The translations under genes and the position numbers were made by a program. Below, piece by piece: positions 47,949 through 56,332 of a DNA stretch of 64,000 nucleotides (the stretch's first letter is position 1; each line of letters starts with the position of its first letter). Location: positions 32,364 to 96,363 of the forward strand of contig SHNF01000007.1 in assembly GCA_004295085.1 (NCBI GenBank), read 5' to 3'. This stretch comes from Planctomycetota bacterium (GTDB taxonomy: Bacteria > Planctomycetota > UBA1135). The notes below the pieces were generated by a model. That model saw only the letters and a list, made by a program, of their open reading frames with translations. It was not told where the DNA came from and searched no databases.

Positions 47949-48962
47949 ATGGCGCGGCTGGAGCTGGCGGGCCTGAGCAAGGAGTTCCCCGGCGGAACGC
48001 AGGCCGTGCACGAGCTGGACCTGGTCGTGGAGGACGGCGAGCTGCTGGTGCTGGTGGGGCCGTCCGGCTGCGGCAAGTCCACGGTGCTGCGGCTGGTGGC
48101 CGGCCTGGAGACGCCGAGCGCGGGCCAGATCCGCATCGACGGCAGGGTCGTGAACGAGCTGGAGCCGCGCGAGCGCGACGTCGCCATGGTGTTCCAGAGC
48201 TACGCCCTTTACCCGCACATGAGCGTGCGCCGCAACGTGGAGTTCCCGCTGCGGATGCAGCGGATGGCGGCGGAGGCAGTGCGGGAGCGGGTGGCGGAGG
48301 CGGCGCGCATGCTCGGGATCGAGCCGCTGCTGGAGCGCAAGCCAGCGCAGCTCAGCGGCGGCCAGATGCAACGCGTGGCCCTGGCGCGGGCGCTGGTGCG
48401 ACGGCCCAGGCTGTTCCTGTTCGACGAGCCGCTCAGCAACGTGGACGCCAAGATGCGGGGGGAGATGCGGGCGGAGCTGGCGCGCCTGCACGCGACGCTG
48501 CGCGCCACGGCGCTGTACGTGACCCATGACCAGGTGGAGGCGATGACCCTCGGCACCCGCATCGCCGTGCTGCACCAGGGCAGGTTGCAGCAGCTGGGCC
48601 AGCCCCTGGAGGTGTACGAGCGTCCGGCCAGCACCTTCGTCGCGTCGTTCATCGGCTCGCCGCCCATGAACCTGCTGCGCGGCGCCGGCGCCGATGTCTT
48701 GCGCCCGCCCGGGGCTCCGGCCGGCTCCGTGGTCGGCTTCCGGCCGCACGCCGCCCGCCTGGGCGGGCCGCTGCGCGCGCGCGCCGAGATCGTGGAGGAG
48801 CTCGGCAGCGAGACCTTGCTGCACGCGCGGCTGCAGGGCGAGGGCGTCGTGCTGGCGCTGCCGCCGGGCCCGGCGCCGCAGCGCGGGGAGGAGCTCGGCA
48901 TGACCGTGCCGGTGGAAGCGTTGCACGTTTTCGACGCCGTTTCGGGGCTGCGCCTGCCGTGA
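47949..48962 (+). CDS. ABC transporter ATPase, sugar importer type (UgpC/MsmX-like)
   Basis: The 337-residue ATPase has Walker A (GPSGCGKST), the signature LSGGQMQRVALARAL, Walker B (RLFLFDEPLSNVDAKMR), a Q-loop FQSYALYPHMSVRRN and the H-loop VTHDQVEAM, then a C-terminal TOBE-type domain (VVGFRPHAARLG). This is the multi-sugar importer class in which one ATPase serves CUT1 permeases. It powers the two permeases encoded next. Confidence 0.94.
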   Translation: MARLELAGLSKEFPGGTQAVHELDLVVEDGELLVLVGPSGCGKSTVLRLVAGLETPSAGQIRIDGRVVNELEPRERDVAMVFQSYALYPHMSVRRNVEFPLRMQRMAAEAVRERVAEAARMLGIEPLLERKPAQLSGGQMQRVALARALVRRPRLFLFDEPLSNVDAKMRGEMRAELARLHATLRATALYVTHDQVEAMTLGTRIAVLHQGRLQQLGQPLEVYERPASTFVASFIGSPPMNLLRGAGADVLRPPGAPAGSVVGFRPHAARLGGPLRARAEIVEELGSETLLHARLQGEGVVLALPPGPAPQRGEELGMTVPVEALHVFDAVSGLRLP

Positions 48963-51175
48963 TGGCGTCGCTGCTGTTCGTGGCGGCCGCGGCGCAGGAG
49001 CCGGCGGAGCTGAAGGTCCTGATCCACGAGCGGCATTTCTATGCCTTCCCGGCGCTGGAGCAGGTGGCGCGCGAGTTCGAGGCCGCGCATCCGGGCGTGC
49101 GCGTGCACGTGCTCAGCTCGGCCAGCGCCGCCGGCGCGCACGAGAAGACCCGCTTCATGCTGGCCGGCGGCATCCCGCTGGACGTCACCTGGATCGACGT
49201 CACCGAGCTCGCCGCCTACCTGGCGGAAGACGTGCTGGTGGACCTGCAGCCCTACTTCGACGCCGATCCCGGCTGGAACCCGGACGACTACTTTCCGCAG
49301 GTCCTGGACGGCATGCGCGACGCCCGCAGGCACCTGTACGGCCTTCCGAGCACCTTCACGCCGTACGTCATGTACGTCAACGAGACGCTGCTCGCGCGGG
49401 AAGGGCTGGCGGTGCCGCCGGACTGGAGCTGGGAGCAGTTCCACGAGCTGTGCCGGCGCGCCACGCGCGAGAATCAATGGGGCCTGGAGCTGACGCTGTG
49501 GCTGCAGCCGCTCGCGCCCTGGATCTGGCAGAACGGCGGCCGTTTCCTGGATGAGCACGGGCGCTGCGCCCTCGACGAGCCGGCGGCGGTGGAGGCGATC
49601 GCGTTCCTCCACCGGCTGGTGCACCAGGAGCAGGTGGCGCGCCCCGTCCCCTTCGAGGGCCAGATCCAGTTCGGCCTGTTCCAGGCCGGAAAAGCCGCAT
49701 TCTACGGGCCAGTCGGCTACTGGGAGACCTACCGTTTCCAGAGCATCCGCGAGTTCGAGTGGGACGTCGTGCCGCTGCCGCGCCACAAGGAGGCGGCCAC
49801 GGCCATCGCCATGCGCTTCTACTGCGTGCCGGCGGTCTCGCGGCATCCGCAGCTCGCCTACCAGTTCGTGCGCGCGCTCGGCGGCGACGCCATGCAGCGC
49901 GAGCTGGCGCGCATCGGCAACGGCGTGCCCGGGCTGAAGCGCGCCGCCGCCAGCGCGGATTTCCTCAAGCCCGGCGTCGCGCCGGAGAGCGAGCACGTGT
50001 TCCTGGACGTGCTGCCGGCGGCGCGCTTCCTGCCGGTGCTGAGCAACTGGAAGGAGATCGAGGAGCTGACCAAGGCCGAGTTCCAGGACTGCCTCCTGCT
50101 CGGGAAGACCTCGCCCGCGGAAGCCTGCGCCCGGGTCGCCGCCGCCACCAATGATTTTCTCGACCGCGAGGCCGATCTGCGGCGGCGCCCCTTCCTGCCC
50201 GGCTGGCTGTTCGCCGCGGCCCTGTGCAGCGGCGCCGCCGCGCTCGCCGGCGCGCTGCTGGGCGCGCTGCGCCGCCGCCCGGCGCGTCTGGCGGCGCGCG
50301 AGGAGCGCGCGGCCTGGCTGTTCCTGGCCCCGTGGGCCGCCGGCTGCGCGCTGTTCCTCGCCGGCCCGGCCGCCGTATCCCTGCTGCTGTCGCTGAGCGA
50401 GTGGTCGCCGCTGCGGCCGCTCTCGGCCGCGCGCTGGATGGGCCTGGACCAGTACCGGCGGCTCGCCGGCGACGCCACCTTCCAGGACAGCGTGCGCGTG
50501 ACCGCGCAGTACGCGCTGTTCGCGGTGCCGCTGCAGCTCATCGCGGCGCTCGGCCTGGCGCTGCTCCTCAACCGCCGCTTCCGCGGCCGCAACGCCTTCC
50601 GCACCCTGTTCTACCTCCCGACCATCCTCTCGCCGGTGGTGCTGGGCGCGGTCTGGCGCTGGATGCTGGACGCGGATGACGGCTTGTTCAACGACGCCCT
50701 GGCCTGCGCCGGCGTGCGCGGGCCGGACTGGCTGGGCGATCCCTCCTGGATCCTGCCGGCCTTCGTGTTACTCAGCCTGTGGACCGTCGGCGCGCAGATG
50801 CTGGTCTTCCTGGCCGGACTCCAGGCCGTGCCGCCTTCCCTGCAGGAGGCGGCCCGGATCGACGGAGCGGGCGCCTGGCGGCGCCTGTGGCACGTGACTC
50901 TGCCGGCGATCAGCCCGCTCCTGCTGCTGAACCTGGTGGCCGGCATCATCAACGCCTTCCAGCTGTTCGCCCAGCCCTACGTCATGACCCAGGGCGGTCC
51001 GGGCAACGAGAGCCGGTTCCTGGCGCTGTACCTCTATGAACAGGGCTTCCGCTTCCTGCGCATGGGCTACGCCAGCACGCTGGCCTGGGCGCTGTTCCTG
51101 ATCGTGCTCGCGCTGACGCTGCTGGTTCTGCGCAGCAGCACGCGCTGGGTGCACTACGCCGGAGCGCCGCGATGA
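48959..51175 (+). CDS. Fusion of a solute-binding protein with a MalF/UgpA-type permease
   Basis: The 738-residue protein joins two normally separate importer parts. Residues 1-400 are a family 1 binding protein (FEAAHPGVRVHVLSSASAAG, FMLAGGIPLDVTWIDVTEL, GLPSTFTPYVMYVNETLLAREGL, GPVGYWETYRFQ). Residues 415-738 form a permease with about seven helices and the EAA loop EAARIDGAGAWRRLWHVTLPAISP that contacts the ATPase. The binding part would be tethered to the outer face of the membrane. GTG 48959 overlaps the ATPase stop; ATG 48962 is equivalent. Confidence 0.87.
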   Translation: MMASLLFVAAAAQEPAELKVLIHERHFYAFPALEQVAREFEAAHPGVRVHVLSSASAAGAHEKTRFMLAGGIPLDVTWIDVTELAAYLAEDVLVDLQPYFDADPGWNPDDYFPQVLDGMRDARRHLYGLPSTFTPYVMYVNETLLAREGLAVPPDWSWEQFHELCRRATRENQWGLELTLWLQPLAPWIWQNGGRFLDEHGRCALDEPAAVEAIAFLHRLVHQEQVARPVPFEGQIQFGLFQAGKAAFYGPVGYWETYRFQSIREFEWDVVPLPRHKEAATAIAMRFYCVPAVSRHPQLAYQFVRALGGDAMQRELARIGNGVPGLKRAAASADFLKPGVAPESEHVFLDVLPAARFLPVLSNWKEIEELTKAEFQDCLLLGKTSPAEACARVAAATNDFLDREADLRRRPFLPGWLFAAALCSGAAALAGALLGALRRRPARLAAREERAAWLFLAPWAAGCALFLAGPAAVSLLLSLSEWSPLRPLSAARWMGLDQYRRLAGDATFQDSVRVTAQYALFAVPLQLIAALGLALLLNRRFRGRNAFRTLFYLPTILSPVVLGAVWRWMLDADDGLFNDALACAGVRGPDWLGDPSWILPAFVLLSLWTVGAQMLVFLAGLQAVPPSLQEAARIDGAGAWRRLWHVTLPAISPLLLLNLVAGIINAFQLFAQPYVMTQGGPGNESRFLALYLYEQGFRFLRMGYASTLAWALFLIVLALTLLVLRSSTRWVHYAGAPR

Positions 51176-52008
51176 ATCCGGAGCGCGGGTTCGCCCGGTG
51201 GTCGCACCGTGCCTTGCTGCTCGCGCTGGCCGCGGCCTTCGTGCTGCCTTTCCTGTGGCTGATCAGCGCGTCCCTTCAGCCGGAAGGCAAGGCCCTGGGC
51301 CGCGGGCTCTTCGCCTTTCCCGACGGCGTGCACCTGGAGAACTACCCCACGGCGCTGCAGATCATGGGCGATCCCAAGGTCCTGATCTTCAACACCGTCG
51401 TCCTGACCCTTGCGTGCGTCCTCGGCCAGCTCTTTTGCTGCAGCCTGGCAGGCTACGCCTTCGCGCGCCTGCGCTTCCGCGGCCGCGACACGCTGTTCCT
51501 GCTGGTGCTCGCCACCATGATGCTGCCGCCGCAGGTGCTCGCGATCCCGCAGTTCCTCCTGTTCAAGGAGTTCGGCTTGATCGACACCTTCGGCCCGCTG
51601 ATCCTGCCGACCGTGCTCGGCGGCGCCCCCTTCTTCATCTTCCTGTTCCGCCAGTACTTCCTCACCATTCCGCACGAGCTGGCCGAGGCTGCCCGCATGG
51701 ACGGCTGCGGCTTCTTCGCCACCTACTGGAAGGTGATGCTGCCGCTGGCGCGGCCCGTGGTCGGCACCGTGGCCGTGTTCACCTTCCTGGCTACCTGGAA
51801 CGACTTCTGGGCGCCGCTCATCTACCTCAATTCCGAGGACAAGCAGACGCTGACGCTGGCGCTCGCCACCTTCAACCAGACCTACCGCATCGCCGTGGAA
51901 TGGCTGATGGCGGGCACCGCCGTGGTCCTCGCCCCCTGCGTGCTCGTGTACTTCCTGTCGCAGAAGTTCTTCCTGCGCGGCGTGCGCCTCAGCGCAGGGA
52001 AGGGATGA
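51172..52008 (+). CDS. ABC sugar permease, MalG/UgpE type
   Basis: The 278-residue protein has six membrane helices and the EAA loop EAARMDGCGFFATYWKVMLPLARP, which couples it to the ATPase. It is the partner of the fused binding-protein/permease and together they make a complete carbohydrate uptake 1 importer. ATG 51172 overlaps the preceding stop (ATGA). The sugar imported is unknown, but neighbouring GH2-, GH172- and GH63-like enzymes point to oligosaccharides. Confidence 0.93.
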   Translation: MNPERGFARWSHRALLLALAAAFVLPFLWLISASLQPEGKALGRGLFAFPDGVHLENYPTALQIMGDPKVLIFNTVVLTLACVLGQLFCCSLAGYAFARLRFRGRDTLFLLVLATMMLPPQVLAIPQFLLFKEFGLIDTFGPLILPTVLGGAPFFIFLFRQYFLTIPHELAEAARMDGCGFFATYWKVMLPLARPVVGTVAVFTFLATWNDFWAPLIYLNSEDKQTLTLALATFNQTYRIAVEWLMAGTAVVLAPCVLVYFLSQKFFLRGVRLSAGKG

Positions 52009-52059
52009 GCGTCACAGTCCTCAAGCCGCACCGCAATCGCACTTGCAGACCGCGCGCCT

Positions 52060-52080
52060 GCACGCGTCAGGGACGCGTGC
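52060..52080. repeat. Perfect 8-bp inverted repeat between the permease and the next gene
   Basis: GCACGCGT (52060-52067) and ACGCGTGC (52073-52080) pair around CAGGG. Lying 52 nt after the permease stop, it may act as a terminator without U-tract or as an operator. Confidence 0.4.
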
Positions 52081-52158
52081 GATGACGAACGCTTGCGTGG
52101 TGCCGCTCACCTCCGGACAGCGGAGGAGGTCTTCACCGTCCCGGGGCTGCGACGTGGC

Positions 52159-52164
52159 TACCAT
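52159..52164 (+). promoter_or_regulatory. Candidate -10 element (TACCAT) for the 52171 gene
   Basis: TACCAT ends 6 nt before GTG 52171. Confidence 0.42.
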
Positions 52165-52170
52165 GACGCC

Positions 52171-54699
52171 GTGCATAGCCCCCTTCTTCGGCTCGCTGCC
52201 TGCATGTTTCTGACGGCGGCGGCGGTGGCGCAGGAGCCGGAGGACGTCTACGAGAACGCGACCTTCGCGTTCCGCGTGCGCGCGCCGGGGCCGGGCTGGG
52301 CGCTGCTGCCCAACGAAGGCGGCGAGTCGGTCACGCTGACGGTCTACCGGCCCGAGTCGGGCGGCACCGTCGGAGCCACGGTGCGGGTCGCCTGGAGGCT
52401 CGAGGAGGGCGACGCGGAGGCGTTGCTGGCGGACGCGCGCGCGCGCGCCGAGGAGAACGCCGCCCTGGAGGGGCTGGAGGAGTGCAGCGACCGCGTCGGC
52501 GGCCGCGAGACGCCAGGACTCACGGTGCTGTACACGCCGCCGAACGCGCCCAGGCTGCGCGTACGCCAGTACTACGTGGTGGCCGCGGGCGCGCAATACG
52601 TGCTCGAGTGCCACGCGCCGGTGGAGGAGTACGAGCGCCACGAGCCGGACTTCCGGCGCTTCCTCGGCTCGTTCGAGCTGCTGCCGCGCACCGACGAAAT
52701 GGAGGAGGAGCGGGACCTGGCCGCGCTGGCGGGGCGCTGCGGCAGCGAGGTGGCGTGGGCGCAGAGCTGGGAGGAAGCGGCGGAGCGGGCGCGGGCGGAA
52801 GGCAAGCTGATCGCGGTGACGGCCTGGATGTATCCGGGCTTCGACTTGAGCGACGAGATTCGCAGCGGTCCGTTCATGGACCTGCGGGTGCTGGGGGCTG
52901 TGCGCACGCGCTGCGTGCCGTGGCGCTTCCGCCGCGGTGAGGCGCCGTTCGAAGGCCAGGACAGCTACGGGATGGGTCCGAACACCTTCGGCGCCGCGCT
53001 GCTGCTGGTGTCGCCGGAGGGGCAGGTCGTGGCCGAGACTGCGGCCGTGGAGCCGAACGCGGTGTACGAGTTCCTGCGCGAGACGCTGGCGCGCCACCCG
53101 GAGTATCCCGGCGCAGGCGTCCCGGCGCAAGGCGATGCACTCGAGCGCGCGGCCGCGCACCTGCAGCGCGGCGAGCACGAGGCGGCGGAAGCCCTGCTGC
53201 AGGGCGATTCTTCCGGGCAGGCACGGCGGCTGCGCGCCGACCTGCTGCGCCGCCGCCGCGACGGCGCGGGCGCGCTGGCGGAGCTGGCGCTGGCGCGCGA
53301 AGGCGCTGATCCGGCGTCCGCCGCGGAGCTGGACCTGGAGGAGGCGGAGCTGCGCATCGCCCTCGGGCAGGCCAAGGAGGCCGGGCGCCTGCTGCGCCGG
53401 CTGGCGGAGCGCGGCGGCGCCGAAGACGCGGCCGCGGGCTACTGGCTGGGAGCCCAGGCCTGGGAGCGCGAGGACCAGGAGGAGGCGGAGCGCCGCTGGC
53501 GCGGCGTGATCCGCGAGCATCCGGACAGCCGCTGGGCCTGGCTGGCCGCGGCGGAGTTGCGCAGCACCGCGTTCGGCCTGACTCCGGACGGTCCCGATCT
53601 GCGCTGGCCGGCGCCGCCGCGCCTCGCAGCACTGCGCGTGCCGGAGGGACAGCCGGCCGCCGGCGCTCCGCTGGAGGAAGTGGAGAGCGCAGCCGTGGCC
53701 TGGCTGCTCGCGGCGCAGCAGCCCGACGGTTCCTGGATCAGCCCGACCGAGCTGTCCACGGCGCCGTACGAGGCCACGGACTCGATCAAGGACGCGATCA
53801 GCGCCCTGTGCGGCATGGCGCTGCTCGCTCAGGACGGGCGCGAGGAGTGCAGGAAAGCGGCGGAGAACGCGCTCGCGTACCTGATGGCCGCGCGCCTGCG
53901 CTCCCGGCTCAAGCCGCAGTCGGCTCCGTTCATGGACTACAGCGTGTGGAGCCTGCCGTTCCAGTTGTGGTTCTGTGCCGACGCCTTGGACGCGAAGCTG
54001 GGATCGCGCGCCCGCCTGGCCAAGGTGGCCGCGGACATCCTCGACGAGCTGGAGCGCAAGCAGATGCCGGGCGGCGGCTGGAGCTACTTCCGCAGCACCA
54101 ATCCGGCGGCCGGCGACGCCCCGGCGACGCTGTCCACGAGCTTCGTCACGGCGGCGGAGGTCCTGGCGCTGGTGCGCGCGCGGCAGGCCGGGATCGCGCC
54201 GCCGGCCCGGATGCTGGAGGCGGCCCTGGACTGCCTGGAGCGCATGCGCGAGGAACCGGGCAGCTACGCCTACATGCTCGACACCGGGCAGCTCGCGGGC
54301 CAGCGCGCCGTCTTCAACGCCGAAGCCGCCGGCCGCGGGCCTCTGATCGAGCTGGCGCTCCTGCGCGGCGGCCGCGGCAGCGTGGAGCGGGTGCGCGCGG
54401 CGCTGGAGCGCTTCGGGGAGCATGCCGCGGTCTTCGACCGCCAGCGCGGCAAGGCCCTCATGCACGCCGGACCGGAGGGGCAGGGCTGCCACTACCTGCT
54501 GTTCGACTATGCCTTCGCCGCCGCCGCGGCGGCCGAGCTGCCCGAGGCGGAGCGCGAGCCCCATCGTGCCCGCCTGCGCGGGCTGGTGCTCGCCTGCCGC
54601 AGCGCCGAGGGCGCTTTCCGCGACACGCCGATCACGGGCTGGGCCTACGGCACGGCCATGGCCTTGCGCGCGCTGGCGGACCTGGCCCCCCCGCGCTGA
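52171..54699 (+). CDS. Secreted multidomain protein with thioredoxin-like and prenyltransferase-repeat parts
   Basis: The 842-residue protein has a signal peptide (RLAACMFLTAAAVAQE), a beta-rich N-terminal domain to about residue 170 and a thioredoxin-like portion (SWEEAAERARAEGKLIAVTA and GAALLLVSPEGQVVAETAAV) with no CxxC. A TPR-like helical stretch (ALERAAAHLQRGEHEAAEALL to ELRIALGQAKEAGRLLRRLAE) leads into squalene-cyclase-type repeats (AAQQPDGSWISPTELS, RKQMPGGGWSYFR, GAFRDTPITGWAYG). It looks like the binding toroids found elsewhere in the window. GTG 52171 begins the signal peptide; longer open frame upstream is not protein-like. Confidence 0.75.
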   Translation: MHSPLLRLAACMFLTAAAVAQEPEDVYENATFAFRVRAPGPGWALLPNEGGESVTLTVYRPESGGTVGATVRVAWRLEEGDAEALLADARARAEENAALEGLEECSDRVGGRETPGLTVLYTPPNAPRLRVRQYYVVAAGAQYVLECHAPVEEYERHEPDFRRFLGSFELLPRTDEMEEERDLAALAGRCGSEVAWAQSWEEAAERARAEGKLIAVTAWMYPGFDLSDEIRSGPFMDLRVLGAVRTRCVPWRFRRGEAPFEGQDSYGMGPNTFGAALLLVSPEGQVVAETAAVEPNAVYEFLRETLARHPEYPGAGVPAQGDALERAAAHLQRGEHEAAEALLQGDSSGQARRLRADLLRRRRDGAGALAELALAREGADPASAAELDLEEAELRIALGQAKEAGRLLRRLAERGGAEDAAAGYWLGAQAWEREDQEEAERRWRGVIREHPDSRWAWLAAAELRSTAFGLTPDGPDLRWPAPPRLAALRVPEGQPAAGAPLEEVESAAVAWLLAAQQPDGSWISPTELSTAPYEATDSIKDAISALCGMALLAQDGREECRKAAENALAYLMAARLRSRLKPQSAPFMDYSVWSLPFQLWFCADALDAKLGSRARLAKVAADILDELERKQMPGGGWSYFRSTNPAAGDAPATLSTSFVTAAEVLALVRARQAGIAPPARMLEAALDCLERMREEPGSYAYMLDTGQLAGQRAVFNAEAAGRGPLIELALLRGGRGSVERVRAALERFGEHAAVFDRQRGKALMHAGPEGQGCHYLLFDYAFAAAAAAELPEAEREPHRARLRGLVLACRSAEGAFRDTPITGWAYGTAMALRALADLAPPR

Positions 54700-54705
54700 G
54701 GCGAT

Positions 54706-55089
54706 TCAGTCGCCGGTGGGCACGATGCCGGCGTTCTCGACCATCAGCATCACCGTGCGCTGCGGCGCGCGCGTGCGGTGCAGGACGCCCCTGGGCACTA
54801 CCAGGCCCTGGCGCGGCGCCAGCTCGACCGTGCGCCCCTCCAGGTCCACCAGCAGGCGCCCCTCGACCACGTAGAAGAACTCGTCGTCCTCGTCGTGCTT
54901 GTGCCAGTGGTACTCGCCCTGGACCACGCCCAGGCGTACCACCGAGCCGTTCACCTGGCACAGCGTCTGGTTGTACCAGGCATCGGTGCAGGCGTCGACG
55001 AGCGCCTGCACCTCCACCACCTCGAGCGGCGCGAAGCGCACGTCCAGGTGCGTGGCGTACGGGTAGGAGGGCGCGGGGTGATCGGCCAT
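54706..55089 (-). CDS. Cupin-domain protein
   Basis: The 127-residue single cupin has motif 1 YHWHKHDEDDEFFYVVEG (His, His, Glu metal ligands) and motif 2 in PRQGLVVPRGVLHRTRAP with the fourth His. Such proteins bind a metal and act as small enzymes or sugar-binding regulators; the substrate is unknown. A TAAGCT box lies 7 nt before the ATG. It converges with the upstream-listed gene. Confidence 0.85.
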   Translation of the reverse strand: MADHPAPSYPYATHLDVRFAPLEVVEVQALVDACTDAWYNQTLCQVNGSVVRLGVVQGEYHWHKHDEDDEFFYVVEGRLLVDLEGRTVELAPRQGLVVPRGVLHRTRAPQRTVMLMVENAGIVPTGD

Positions 55090-55096
55090 GGGCCGC

Positions 55097-55102
55097 AGCT
55101 TA
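55097..55102 (-). promoter_or_regulatory. Candidate -10 element (TAAGCT) for the cupin gene
   Basis: On the minus strand TAAGCT ends 7 nt before ATG 55089. Confidence 0.4.
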
Positions 55103-55172
55103 CGGCCCGGGCGCGCGCGGCGGTTCCGGTGTAACTTCCTGCGCCCGCGCCGTCTTCCGCTGTGGGAAGGCC

Positions 55173-55958
55173 ATGCAGACCGAGCGCCTGGAGCTGGTGG
55201 TGGAGGGGGTCGCGGCCGGCGACGGCGCGCTGGACGTGCGCGCGCTGGCGCCGCTGCTGGCGGCCCTGGGAACGGCCTTCGAGGCGGCCAGCCGCGCCTG
55301 CAACGGGCCGTCCGTGGTCGCTTCCGCACGCGTACGCGGCCGGCGCCCGCGCGCATTCAGCGTGGACCTGCAGCTGGAGCAGCGGCCCCTGGAGCGCCTG
55401 CCGCCCCTGCTGGCCCACCTGCCGGCGCCGGGGATCCCGGAAGTCGTCGCCCGGATGGGCGAGGCCGGCGCGCACGCTCTGGCACGCCAGCCGGCGCTGC
55501 GCCAGGCGTTGCGCGCGCTGGCCGCCGAATGGGAGGGACTGGGGCTGGAGAGCCTGGCGTTGCTGCGCCAGGGCCGCCCGCTCCTGCGCCTGCGCCGGCC
55601 GGAGCTGGAGGCGTACGCGGCGCAGGACGGGGCGGTGCTGGTGGAGGAGAGCGTGCGCCGCTGCGAGCTGCAGCCGGTCGCGGTGGCGTTCCGCGAGCGC
55701 TACCTGTGGCGCTTCACGGAGGAGGACGGACCGGTGTTCTGCGCGCGCATGCAGGACGCGGAGTTCCAGCGCGCCCTGGAGGCGGGGCAGGTGGCGCTGA
55801 GCGCCGGCTCACGCATGCGCGTGGAGTTGCGCACCGCCGTGCGCCGCATCCGCAAGGAGCAGGTCGAGCACGCAGTGCAGCGCGTGCTGGCGGTGGCGCT
55901 GCCGCCGCGCCAGGCGCTGCTGTTCCGCGCCCAGGCGCCGCTCAGCGCGCTGGCGTAA
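55173..55958 (+). CDS. Conserved-looking protein of unknown function
   Basis: The 261-residue protein lacks a signal peptide or membrane helix. It begins MQTERLELVVEGVAAGDGAL, and continues with LAALGTAFEAASRAC, VRGRRPRAFSVDLQLEQ, EAYAAQDGAVLVEESVRRCE, and WRFTEEDGPVFCARMQDAEF. Alternating strands and helices suggest an alpha/beta protein, possibly of the type found in toxin- or phage-related loci (weak recollection). I do not recognise the family. GGAAGG precedes the ATG by 2 nt. The gene faces away from the cupin gene. Confidence 0.6.
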   Translation: MQTERLELVVEGVAAGDGALDVRALAPLLAALGTAFEAASRACNGPSVVASARVRGRRPRAFSVDLQLEQRPLERLPPLLAHLPAPGIPEVVARMGEAGAHALARQPALRQALRALAAEWEGLGLESLALLRQGRPLLRLRRPELEAYAAQDGAVLVEESVRRCELQPVAVAFRERYLWRFTEEDGPVFCARMQDAEFQRALEAGQVALSAGSRMRVELRTAVRRIRKEQVEHAVQRVLAVALPPRQALLFRAQAPLSALA

Positions 55959-56000
55959 GGGACGCGCCCGCTGAGCAGGTCCTCGGGCCGGAGCGCTCCA

Positions 56001-56327
56001 TTACCCGGGGATTGCGTCGAGCCTGGCCGCGAGCACGAAATCGCTGTGCGTGAGGCCGTCGATCTTGTGGGTCCAGATCAGGGCCTGGACGCGGCCCCAG
56101 CCCAGCTCGAAGTCGGCGTGATGGCCTTGCTGCTCGCACACCGCGCCGGCCTGGTTCACGAAGCGCAGCGCGGTGGCGAAGTCGGGGAAGCGCCACTCCT
56201 TGGCCAGGTGATGGCCGTTGACCACGCGCCAGCCCGGCAGCTGCGCCAGCAGCGGGCCCACCGCCTCCGCGGTGAGGGGCGGCACGCCGCCGCGGCAGGG
56301 AACGCAGTGCTGGTCGCGCAGCGCCAC
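56001..56327 (-). CDS. phhB: Pterin-4a-carbinolamine dehydratase
   Basis: The 108-residue enzyme (4a-hydroxytetrahydrobiopterin dehydratase) recycles the pterin cofactor of phenylalanine hydroxylase. The motif QQGHHADFELGWGRVQALIWTHKIDGLTHSDF has the paired His and downstream His of the active site, and CVPCRGGVPPL is the usual start. GTG 56327 follows the DUF6786 stop by 5 nt; GTG 56339 is possible. No phenylalanine hydroxylase is in the window, so it may serve other pterin enzymes or moonlight as a coactivator-like protein. Confidence 0.9.
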   Translation of the reverse strand: MALRDQHCVPCRGGVPPLTAEAVGPLLAQLPGWRVVNGHHLAKEWRFPDFATALRFVNQAGAVCEQQGHHADFELGWGRVQALIWTHKIDGLTHSDFVLAARLDAIPG

Positions 56328-56332
56328 GGCGG

